64,000 nt of DNA, taken from assembly GCA_015680685.1 (NCBI GenBank), contig MNCI01002042.1, positions 304,644 to 368,643 on the forward strand, written 5' to 3'. Shown piece by piece: positions 12,263 through 22,030 of the stretch. Position numbers and translations under genes: made by a program. Origin of the DNA: Gnetum montanum. Taxonomy: Eukaryota > Streptophyta > Gnetopsida > Gnetales > Gnetaceae. Below the pieces are notes generated by a model, which was given only the letters and a program-made list of their open reading frames with translations, did no database searches and had not been told where the DNA came from. Position 1 is the stretch's first letter, and each line of letters starts with the position of its first letter.

Positions 12263-13300
12263 ATGATCCAAGTAAAATTCAGCACTGGATACCTTTAATC
12301 TGTATCTTCATTTCTTTTGTTGTAGAAATTATCACCTTTTCTATGACTATCCCATGAGTTGTATCTTGTGGAGGAATGATTTAAAGTCAAAAAATTATTA
12401 AGACATAAAACCAACAATTAGATCTCAATTCAATTGAGAACACCACACTTACGGTTGTTACCCATAAGTAAAATCAACAATATTTACCTTAACTTCTAAC
12501 ATTAAGTTCAAAGATGAACACAATCAATTAAACCAAACTAAATTTAATTAAATTTATGAAAAATAACTAAGATTACAAAAGAGCCATCGCCTAATTTGTG
12601 ACCTTTCTCTATTGTCTCCACAGTGCAACAACTTCACAATCTTAAAACATTTTAGCTGTTAATTGTCACAAAGCATCAACACTCTTCATTCACAACTTTG
12701 TGCACAAAAAAAATTTCTAATATGGTGTGGTTCTCTTAATAGTATCATTTTTCTATTTCTTCCATCCTTTTTTCTATTTTCCCTCCCCTCTATTGCATCT
12801 GGCTATGGAATTTATAAGGACCAATCTAGTACATGAGGAGCCATCACCTGTGTGTAATGGCCATGGCAATAATGTTCACTGTAACATCCATTTCCATCAT
12901 CTACATAGGTAACATTCACTGTAATTTCCATCACCACTACCCATGCAAGTAACATTCACTATAACATCCACAACCACCACCTGCGCATAGGTAACATTTA
13001 CTGTAACATCCACCACCACCACCCATCCGTAGGTAATGACTATAAGAATGTGTAGCCATAAAAATGCCTAGGAACCACACCTCATTATCCATGTAACATC
13101 CACTATAGAAAAAAGGGGCAATCTCCATGCAGGAAACAACTATAGTTACATAGTGAAAGAATGTGGTTGATGGAGCAACACACTCACATTGCAATGCCAT
13201 CGTCTAAGTTGTAGTTGCATTACTGCCATAAATCTTCAACATGCATTCTTATTATTGTTGAAAAAATAAAAATAAAACCCAAAAAACATAACACCAGTAT
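12263..13300 (-). repeat. element J 5' LTR (upper boundary uncertain)
   Basis: The sequence lies immediately upstream of the J primer site on the minus strand. A TATA-like box (CCTTATAAATTCC) is at about 12805-12825 on the minus strand, and four 42-base tandem repeats lie just upstream of it (12868-13032). The lower end is probably GGATCA near 12263-12268. I could not fix the upper end; it lies somewhere in 13200-13350. No ORF here is convincing; the cysteine/glycine-rich frame across the repeats is a by-product of the repeat unit. Confidence 0.55.
12868..13032 (-). repeat. four 42-base tandem repeats in the U3 of J
   Basis: Units start at about 12868, 12909, 12949 and 12991 and are 40-42 bases long. 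The consensus begins GTAACATTCACTGTAACATC and is followed by a CCACCACCACCCATGCATAG-like half. A partial unit (GTAACATCCACTATAG) is seen near 13094. They sit 50-215 bases upstream of the TATA-like box in the J orientation, the usual place for LTR enhancer repeats. Confidence 0.75.
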
Positions 13301-14260
13301 AGATCAAAGATTTTGGATTCTGCAACTACCACCACATGGCTACCCAGGAACAAAACTTATGCCTTTGGTTCGAGTCTTAGGTACATAAAAATTGATAAAC
13401 TAATAATAATCTAATAATAATAAAATAATACTCATTATTATAATAAACTAAAGAAAATTAAAATAACTAAAATAAACACTAATTAAATAATTAACAATAT
13501 GTAATTAAGATTTAAAAACTACCAATTTGGGATTTAACACCATCTATGGTCACAACACATTCGTGGATTAGTAGATATAATGTGTAACTTAGAATATTTG
13601 GATACCTTATTTCCTTCATTAGTTACACTTGGCTATGGTTGCACCATGGAAAATTGATTATTTCATTAATTAATTTTTTACTGTAAGTGTCACCAAAGCT
13701 CATTAGAAGTGTTTAACTCTTGTAAATTTTGTGTTTTAATGTTGATTCCTTAGTTAACCTTTGTGAGAGTTAGAAAAATGTCGAAAACTTTTCTATAAAA
13801 AACGACATGTTTGTTTCCCCCACAACTAAGAGCTTACCTCTAGGAGCTACAAGGTTGAAGAACGAAGTGATTTGGTCAAATGCTTAAGAAGTTATGGGCT
13901 CTTAAAGGTTCTGGACTCTAAAAACTATAAACACTACTTGGGCGTTTGAGAGCAAATGTGAAAATTTCAAAGGAGGTTGTACATATATATAGGATTTTTG
14001 CACTACATCGATGGGGCTATGTATACACATGGGCTTCATCAACAAGGCTCTATTTATAGGGTCCATAAGTGAAATTTTCAAATTGGAATATTTCAAAAAG
14101 TATAAGGAATTTTTGAATGAATTTGGGATCTATGGAGTTTCAGAAAAGCGAAGAATATGATAAAATCATTAAAGAGGATCTTTGAAAACTTAAAAATTAA
14201 AAAATTTGATGGAGAATATGTGAATTGAAGAAAATACTTAAAGAAGCACACAATCAAATG
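13301..14260. other. AT-rich unassigned stretch with LTR-like promoter remnant
   Basis: No coding region is supported. The part at 13400-13510 is AT-rich simple sequence (AATAATAATA runs). Around 13975-14060 the minus strand shows CATCGATG-type boxes followed by CCTATATATATG and, further up, CCTATAAATAGAGCC. This is the same arrangement as the promoter of the minus-strand family 1 LTR at 44140-44260 (GTCGATGCAATG, then CCTATAAATAC). It may therefore be a remnant of the 3' LTR of copy C, but I could not trace R/U5 blocks or termini. Confidence 0.35.
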
Positions 14261-15655
14261 TAGAAGATGGATGCATGAAAGATTTTGATTGCAAAAATGC
14301 CTAAGGATAAGGTGCTTAATGAACCCAACCAAGAGATATGCAAGTGCGTCCTCCCCATAGCAAGCATATGCCTTGTTTTCCTTTGCATAACATTAACCTA
14401 AGGAGTCCATGAGCCCCATAGGTGATTAATAGTTTATGAAGGTTAAGAATCAAAACCTGAAAGATTCTACTAAAAGAAGTGAAGTATGTCACAAAAAGAC
14501 ACCAAACAAGAACATGGACACTAGCAGTGAGGTGAGTTATGGATAGTATGAATGAATGATGGTGAAGGTGGAATGGAGTTTTGAAATGAGGTCATAAGAA
14601 GTCCCTTGTGGATTTGTGTTTAAATGACTTGAGAAGATCCATCCTCAATCTAGACCAAAACCAACCGCTTTAGTGACTTCACATCGCCACTCCAAGATCA
14701 ATCCATCCCCTTGAGACACAAGAGTGCTCCCACAAAACAACCACCATTCCTTAAGAAGAAGAAAAGAGAAGTAGGAAGTGAGAGAGGGCCTTAGTTAGAG
14801 GGGACCTTTAGGCATGGGTAACATGTCTTTCTAGTTTCATAACCAATGCTTGTAGCTCATTTATTTGTCTAAGGGGTGTGTTTTGAATTCCTATCATATT
14901 TTTATTTTTTTAATATTTTTTTCTATATATATATATTTCTTTGTTTCTTTTCTTCTTTATTTTCTTCCTTCCTAGATGGGAACCACATCATGCAAAGACT
15001 TATTTAACTTCCTATTTATGGTCGACATGGAACAGTAAGAAATCCATGAAAGCACTCATGCACCAAAGTAAGTAAAAGAGTACAAAGAGTATTGAAATCC
15101 CTTGAAGTCACATCCTATGAAAACCTTTAAATCCTTCCTAATTATGGAAACCACCCAGGTCATAAATTTATTAAAGGTTTATTTAATGAAAAGAACCTCA
15201 TATTTTTAAAATGAGAAAAACCATAGATTTTTGCAGATGGGTGGATGTCATGGACTCACTACCTGATCCATGAAAAATAAATTGCCTTAGTCATTAGTAC
15301 AACAGTTCAAAAATAGAAGCTAGACATTAGCAAATAAAAACATTAAGCACAAACCACCATTAGCAATAGCTACAGCACCATTGTGTCCTATTAGCACAAA
15401 TCATGTTTATTAATAGAAATTAGAAAATCACACTAAAATAAAGTAACATATATAAGAAAGTGTAAAATATTCAAATGTACTAATAATGGTGTAAAGAAAA
15501 AAATGATGTAAAATTGGAAAATGTTTTAAAAATCAAAAAGGTGTAAAATAAACAATTTCCAAAAATAAAAATGTATAAAATAAAAAATAGAAAAACTAAG
15601 GAGCCATGTATATGATTAATATGGATGGCCATCTTTCCTATGACTAAGTTGAAAG
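14261..15655 (-). other. copy C: family 1 3' UTR
   Basis: Read on the minus strand this matches the UTR of A, D and G. It has the end-of-integrase block AGTCATAGGAAAGATGGCC-like at about 15630-15650, the CTAACTAAGGCCCTCTCTCAC block near 14780-14810, and the GCTATGGGGAGGAC form of the conserved block at 14333-14375. It ends at about 14261, before the ORF3 region and 3' LTR. Confidence 0.7.
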
Positions 15656-16976
15656 AAGGAGATCCAAAAATTTGAGCGTGGTTGTCCATCCATTGAGGTA
15701 TTTGTTACACTGGCTCACTTGGGGTCATGGAAATGCTTGACCTATTGGATGTTGATCAACTACTTCTTATTTGGGCTTTCAAGTTTGTATATGATCATGG
15801 CCCTAGAAGGAAAGGTTACATCAATTATATAAGGCCCCTTCTACAATGTTTAGAATTTGGTTTTCTAAGGAACATGTGTGGGATTCCAATAGAGGACCTT
15901 ATCTCTAAGTTGAAGTTTGATCCTTCTAATTCTTAGGTCATGTTATTATTTGTTGAATTCCTTGTGATCTTCATTCAAATATAGGACCACTAATCGATTT
16001 TTGTCTAGTACTTTTAGGTATATTAGTCTTTCTTTTTGTGTCATACTTAGGTTAAGGTTTAGGTCATAGGCTATTGAGAGTGTACAGAGCTCAAATTAAA
16101 TTGGGAACATTGGAATTTTTTCATACATCAACTCATAGGGAGAGTAGCCAATAGGGAGTTTCCATGTTAAGCAATAGGCCCAAAGGGCATCATTAAGTTT
16201 TGTGCTCCAATATCTCCTATATTTGGTAATAATTCTTATTAGAATCTTTGTGATCTCCTTGTTAGTAACCTTTTCTTGAGTGTTGCGTTGGGGGTGATAG
16301 GGTGTTATTAATTTATGTTCAACCCCTATTCATTGCATGAGTTTTCGAAAAGTGATGTCTATGAAGTGTGTTCCATTATTAGAAATTAGTGCATGTGGCA
16401 CCTCAAACCTATTTACAATGTGCTATTATACAAATTGAGTAGCAATGGATGATGTGCAATTAACAAATGTTGCTACTTCAGCCCATTTGGCACAGTAGTC
16501 AATNAAATTAACAAATGTTGCTACTTCAGCCCATTTGGCACAGTAGTCAATGGCTATGATAATATAGGCCTATCTATTGGACATGGGTGTGATAGAACCC
16601 ATAAAATATATGTCCCACATGTCAAAGGGTTCTAGTGGTTAAATCCACTATTGAGGATCCTCCATTCATGTAATCATCCCACCATCTCATTAACAGTGTT
16701 CATAGGATCGAACAAATTGATGAGCATTTCTAAAGATTATGGGCCAATAATATCCTACCATTAAGATTTTTATAGCTATGTGTCTCCCTACAAACTGGCA
16801 TCCACAAGGTCCTTCATGAGCATCCTAAAGAACATGTAATTAATTTTCATCAAGGACACACCAATGAACTAAGCCATGGGCAATCACCTTATAAAGATGT
16901 CCATTGATTTTCATGAAGTGCTTAGCCCAATGAAGAAAATATTATTTCCTGCTATAGTTCAAATCTTGTGGCATTT
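15656..16976 (-). pseudogene. copy C: integrase (decayed, D-D-K), interrupted by element B
   Basis: The minus strand gives the first core motif as DMWDIYFMGSITPM (second Asp of the motif replaced by Tyr, about 16590-16620), then ISNNGTHF (second catalytic Asp is Asn), and PYHPQRNTQEKVTNKEITK at about 16250-16310. The catalytic Glu position is Lys (codon 16270-16272). The zinc-binding part is degraded around 16790-16830 and continues into the RNase H/integrase junction at 25628, on the other side of element B. A one-N join with a 46-base duplication lies at 16458-16551 and is probably an assembly artefact. Confidence 0.8.
16458..16551. repeat. 46-base exact duplication around a single N (likely assembly join)
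   Basis: Bases 16458-16503 and 16506-16551 are identical over 46 positions and are separated by N (16504) and one A. No other copy of this integrase is duplicated here, and perfect identity is out of keeping with the surrounding decay. Most likely two contig ends were joined without merging their overlap. Confidence 0.85.
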
Positions 16977-16981
16977 CCTAA

Positions 16982-17871
16982 TGATGAATCATGATTCATC
17001 TGGTTGCGATATTGGACCCACAATATCATATATGCAATATCGAGTATGCAAGATTGCACCCAACAACGATATCGAATATGCGATATTGTGGTTCTTATGT
17101 GGACCTATAAATACACATGTAGGCACACAGGAAGGAGAGTCCTTTTGGTCAGTTTTTAGTGAGTTAGTTTAGTGTTAGAGTAGAATCTTTTTGTCACTTT
17201 TTCCTTGCAACTCTTTTCTACCACTACATGCCCTCAGTGTGGTGATTGTAATTGTATGACATCATTTATTCGAGTGTGACGTACTTGGACACACACATGA
17301 CCAGAAATAAAGATCGAGATTACTTCATCATTATAGCATTCACTTAGTTTAGATTACTTAATTAATTATTATTTTCATAGTTAATATCTCTTCACCCTAA
17401 ACTCCTTAAAGGAAAAATGAGTACGACTTAATCACAAGCATTTAAGTGTGACTACTTGGTAACCCAGTAGCGTACCTATGATCTTGGTCATCCCAGTAGT
17501 AGTCGTGAATGAGGTCCAAGATGGGTATGGATGATTAAGGAATGGATGCTCATCACCCTTAGGCTAGCTTAGATTCTCTCTCCCTATCTCCTATTATTCT
17601 AGATTCTCTCTCCCTTTTCCTCTTAGCTTAATTAAAGATATTTTCCATTGCTTCCAGGAGTAGCATTAGTTTAGGAACACATCATACACCTCACTCTAGA
17701 CAAAACCATACATGACAAAGCAAATACTAGTATAGGTGGGAAGACATTGAACCATGATCAACGAGTAACTATCTAGATACCACAACTAGCCCATCTGCAG
17801 AGTTCAATAGGATCATGCGTGAAACACTCATATTCGTATGGTTGAGTGTAGGGGTACCTCGCCACTCATCA
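16982..17871 (+). repeat. element B 5' LTR
   Basis: It starts TGATGAATC and ends CCACTCATCA. U3 holds several GATATC/GATATT palindrome-like boxes (17004-17092). TATAAATA is at 17106-17113 and AATAAAG is in R (about 17307), followed by CTTGGTAACCCAGTAGC (17455 on). It is 890 bases; the 3' partner is 864 bases. The pair differs at many positions, so the insertion is old. Confidence 0.93.
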
Positions 17872-17872
17872 T

Positions 17873-17890
17873 TGGCACCATTGCCGAGGA
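17873..17890 (+). other. element B primer-binding site (tRNA-Asp type)
   Basis: TGGCACCATTGCCGAGGA starts one base after the LTR end and matches the tRNA-Asp primer site TGGCGCCGTTGCCGGGGA at 15 of 18 positions. The same A substitutions at positions 5, 8 and 15 are seen in copies C and J. The 270 bases between it and gag (17891-18163) are noncoding leader. Confidence 0.8.
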
Positions 17891-18163
17891 TGGTGTTAGT
17901 TATTTAGATTAGTTACATCATACAAGATCGTTGTAACAAAGTATTCATGATACATATTTTAGAAAAGAAATTAATTTCAATTAAGTCACACACAAATTCA
18001 CACACCATATCTCTCTTAAGACTATGATAATGTAACAACCAGTAAGGCAATTCATTGGAGAACCAACAAATTATATGATGATGAAGATGAAGTTTGGAGT
18101 ACCCAATCTGATGTAGGGGTTTCTTATAAACATAAATGAAGAGAACATAATTCCAACTCGCGA

Positions 18164-19162
18164 ATGCATAACCTACCTAGTGATGATGAACCCCTACTAG
18201 CCACTACGAGCCTAACGCAAATACAAGAGGCTATTCAAATATCCCATAGGCATCACAAGGAAAGCCATCTACCTAGGCTTGACTTAAACAACTTTCCTAA
18301 GTTTTTAGGAGGCTATGATTTAGATCTGCAACAACATTTACAAGCCTTCTATGATGCCTATGCATGGAACAACATCGATAATGGATGGCAGAAACTTAAG
18401 CTCTTTCCTATCACACTTGTTGATCATGCAAAAGTATGGTATAGGTCCCTAAAACCAAAGTCAATTCGATGTTGGCCAATAATGGTAGAACTCTTCAACG
18501 AAAAATATCAAACCTATGCAAGAGTGTCAGCCTTGAGGAAACAAATCCAAGAGTGGAAACAAGCATGACATGAACCCTTGGACATGGCCTTAGAAAGATA
18601 TTATGCATTGTTAAACAACTGCCTAGGCCATGCGTTCTTCAAGGAGAGGCTAATGTACCATATCATAGATGGGCTCCGTAATGAAACAAGGGAGACCCTA
18701 GGGATGTATGCCCAAGGTCAACTATATGAACTACGAACCCATCAATTCCAAGAGCTTATCAAGTGGGTAACAAAAGAAGAAGGAGAAATGGCTAAGTGGG
18801 AGAATGTTGAAAAATCTCAACAGGCCCAAAACCCTAAATCAACAAGGGCCCATGATTATGAAGAGGAGAAATCAACTCACCTCAAAGAGGTGGAACCATC
18901 TTTGCCAGTACTACAATCATTGGATGAAATTGAGGCAAAGATCAATGAGATGATGGAATGGATGCATAAAAAAGGTCAAGAATATGCCAACATTATTAGA
19001 GGTAGAGTCATGATGAACCAAGAAGTAGGAAAAAATACCTTTAGACAATCAGAAAGAAGGGTTGAAAAAAATAAGAGCTCAACTGCCAATCATACGTATC
19101 AATGCAACATTTGCCTGTACGATCACCCCAAGGGCCAATGTCTAATCTTGTCATATTTATAG
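18164..19162 (+). CDS. gag: element B: Gag (one internal nonsense codon), short zinc knuckle
   Basis: The frame runs 18164-18568, stops at a single TGA (18566-18568), and continues in the same frame to a TAG at 19160. Capsid landmarks: LDLNNFPKFLGGYDLDLQQH, WQKLKLFPITLVDHAKVWY and FNEKYQTYARV; then, after the stop, ALERYYALLNNCLGHAF, DGLRNETRETLGMYAQGQL and a Glu/Lys-rich helix. It ends in the knuckle CNICLYDHPKGQC (19103-19141), which is CX2CX3HX4C, one residue shorter than the usual form. Compared with D and G it lacks the N-terminal ~280 residues, so its start is uncertain. Gag assembles the particle and packages RNA; B may have supplied its own Gag while borrowing Pol. Confidence 0.8.
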
Positions 19163-20000
19163 GAGCATTGGAAAAGAGTGTTACATCTAGAGTTCATACA
19201 GAGATACTTTGTTCAATCATAGTGGCAAAAATCCCAATCATGGGGAAGGCCACCCTCAAACTAGTTACACCCTTCATACCATCTGAATCTAAGTGCTTAT
19301 CAAGTCCAACATCCTATTTCCCCAACTAGGTCAACATCCTCTATCTCACCACATGATTATTATTCTCCCCAATAATATTAACCCATATCCTCTCCAACAC
19401 AACCACCACCTTGGATACCTTACACTTCTCCTCAATTTCAAAATTCTCATCCTTCACCTCCTTCTACATCACCACCAAGTGTTCCAAAAGGGTTTGCACC
19501 ATAGCAGTAACCCACAAATATTACTTGTGCTTCTACTGACAATAGCAATGGGAACTCTCCTAAACATTGAAGACACCCATTCTTTAGACATGACCGTAAG
19601 AAGGGACATCACACTTTTGAGCCCACTACACTTTCCAACCCAGCACAAGTCCAACACTATGGTACAACTTCCTCCTTGAACCCAACACCTCCTGTTACTT
19701 TCTCTAGGCCATCAACAAATATTCCAACAACCATATGGCCTAATGAATATATCCATCAAGGGAGATAGATCGATCCTTGCATACCATCTTACGGTCAAGG
19801 GTGCCATAGTGGGTCAGCCACTCATCAATTAACTACACCCTATAACCTGCCTCACTATGCTAACTATAATCAAGTGTGTGAACCCCAATGGGGTAAGTAT
19901 GATCAAGTCCCAATATTTTCAACATGCAAGGATTCCAATTATTCATTTATTAATCCTATCCATGCTCAACCATTTAGTTATGGAGGATACCCCCCATTCT
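19163..20000 (+). pseudogene. element B: proline-rich gag-protease linker remnant
   Basis: It is collinear with the linker of D (28920-29500) and G (47343-47960). Short Pro/Ser/Gln-rich pieces and Tyr-rich motifs near 19740-19990 are visible, but frames are broken. The protease that follows the linker in D and G is missing: the sequence goes straight to 3' UTR-like DNA near 20000, so this is the left edge of a large internal deletion. Confidence 0.55.
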
Positions 20001-20581
20001 AATGATAAGTAGGATTAATAAATATTTTTCATTTTCTTTAATTTTGAAATTTTTGTTTTTTAGTTTTTCACTTTTCAACTTATTGTTTGATCTTTTTTCC
20101 TTTTTTTTCTTTTTACCTTTTTATGAGTAATATCATCTAGGAATAAAACACTCATGTGAACTATTAGTTGAGGTGTTGTTTTATGCTATCAAGTCTTAGG
20201 TGACTAATTTTTTAAACAACAAGCCCACAACATCCATTCACCCATTCTATTAATAAGGGGTTCTACCTTGGGTACAATGATATTGTTAATCATTAAAACT
20301 TAAAGTAACCTTGTGTTATCATACCCAGAGTGAAGAAGGATGGACTAAGCAGGAATGACTAGGGTGTGACATTAAGGGGACTTGTGGATTCTCTTTGGTG
20401 ACATCTGTAGGAGTTATCATGCAACTTGGTTGTACTAAGATCCTTGTAGATCTAATGAAAAATGGGAGTAAGAGTAATCAAAAGGTACTAAATCAAGGAA
20501 AAATAATGTTATTCCAGGGGGTCCCATTGGAAAGACATGTAGCCATGCCTGAAGGTAGGCAACTCCTCTGGATTAAGCATT

Positions 20582-20616
<35 letters not shown>

Positions 20617-22030
20617 TGCCAAAGTGGCCACACAAAGAAAAAAAAACATGTGTGCTACAAAGAAAAAAATATCACTCCTCCCTTGAACGAAATGCCAAGT
20701 GATTGTATGCCTTGCTGTCATGGTGCTCTTATTGTTATCTATCATTGGAATGAACAATGCAATGTCCTTGATCAGAGGAATGGACTTGGTCCTAATTTTT
20801 GAATGATAGGTTAATGAAACATTAATCATGCCTTACACAGAGACTTCATTGTGCCCTGAGTCAGTTACCTCATGTCCCAATCTGTGCAATCCCTTCTACA
20901 ATTTGCCTCATCTTGTTGTTCATGTATTTGTGACTTGTGTCTTGTATAACATTGAATTCATACCTCATTATAGTGGTATCTACATGTGTGTGTTTTATGG
21001 AACTGGTGTGGATTACATTTAACCCTTCTAGTGCCTATGAACATTTTTAGGTGTGGTTACGTAAGGGCATTATAGGTAGAAACCTGCTTTGGGGTGGACC
21101 CACTTGCATGACTTTTGTAATTTGCACTTGTAACACATCTTCTGCACATCATCTTATACCCTCTAAGCATTACCAATGTTCTTCTTTCCCTTAGCACCCT
21201 TCTAGTTCAAACATTCCTATGAGCTAATACATGTCCTTTTTCCCCTACTCTTCATGATTCTCATTGTCAAATTTTACATCATTATACTCTTTGTGCCTTT
21301 AGGATTAGTTTGTATTACCCTAGACCCCTTTACATTGACCTACACATCCTTAGTTTATACCTTGGATTTTCAAAAAAAAATTAAAAAAAAATTTAAAATT
21401 TGGTAAATTTTACAAGTGCCCTATTTTTGGTAGGATGCGATATTGGGTCATCGATATCAAGTCTAATGCAATATCAGGTTCCTGCTAGTGGGTACATGAT
21501 ATCACATTCTTAAAAAAAATATATACATGGATCCCCTATGCCTGTCAACATCATTTGCAATTGTTCACATGGGGGAAGTTTTTCAAATTTCCTTCTACGA
21601 CTTGCGATTGCACATTTCTCACTTCGCTAACCATAACTCGCTCGCTTGTGCTCTGATTTTTAGTTTGTGTGAACCTACTTTAACCTGGAGTGTTCAACTT
21701 AGTCATGGGGGAGGGTTACATGCCAGATTATGTATCAATTTTTTTGAAATTCGTCATCATCCAAAGGACACTATCAAGGGTAATCAGTTATAAAAATAAT
21801 AATAAACATGTGCTAAAAATAATTACATCTCCTTATCTATATTGGGAAATTAAACTTTGAAACCACCTAAGCAAAGTGGACCAAATATAAAAATATTTTG
21901 GGGACATTTCCATAAAAAATGCTAACTTTAAAACCACATGGAATCAAAACAAATCCATTAAGGTAAGAAGTAAGGTATAACTTAACTTAGGTAAACAACC
22001 TTACTAATGCTTGGCCTCGTGTGATTGTAG
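20001..22030 (+). other. element B: 3' UTR, U3-like palindrome segment and ORF3 splice acceptor
   Basis: It contains the family UTR: GGGTGTGACATTAAGGGGAC (about 20363), and the conserved block with CCTGCTTTGGGGTGGACCCA at 21064-21112. An (AG)14 microsatellite is at 20585-20612. At 21433-21500 there are four GATATC/GATATT boxes, followed by a TATATAC run near 21520; this resembles the U3 of the LTR. AGTCATGGGGG is at about 21701. The last 30 bases hold TTACTAATG (22001-22009) and GTGATTGTAG ending at 22030, a branch point plus 3' splice site pattern. Short ORFs here, including one at 21527-21793, have no recognised product. Confidence 0.6.

Noticed and set aside
12868-13032. CRISPR-like array
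   Set aside because: Units are contiguous, diverged repeats without unique spacers, inside a plant LTR.
12937-13200. Cys/Gly-rich minus-strand ORF as a small secreted protein
   Set aside because: It is the translation of the 42-base LTR repeat; the periodicity follows the DNA unit, and the region is promoter-proximal LTR.
16458-16551. 46-base tandem duplication as a biological event
   Set aside because: Perfect identity separated by a lone N in an otherwise decayed sequence points to an assembly join.
20581-20829. ORFs across the (AG)n microsatellite in element B
   Set aside because: Open only because of the dinucleotide repeat; no homology to other copies in that frame.
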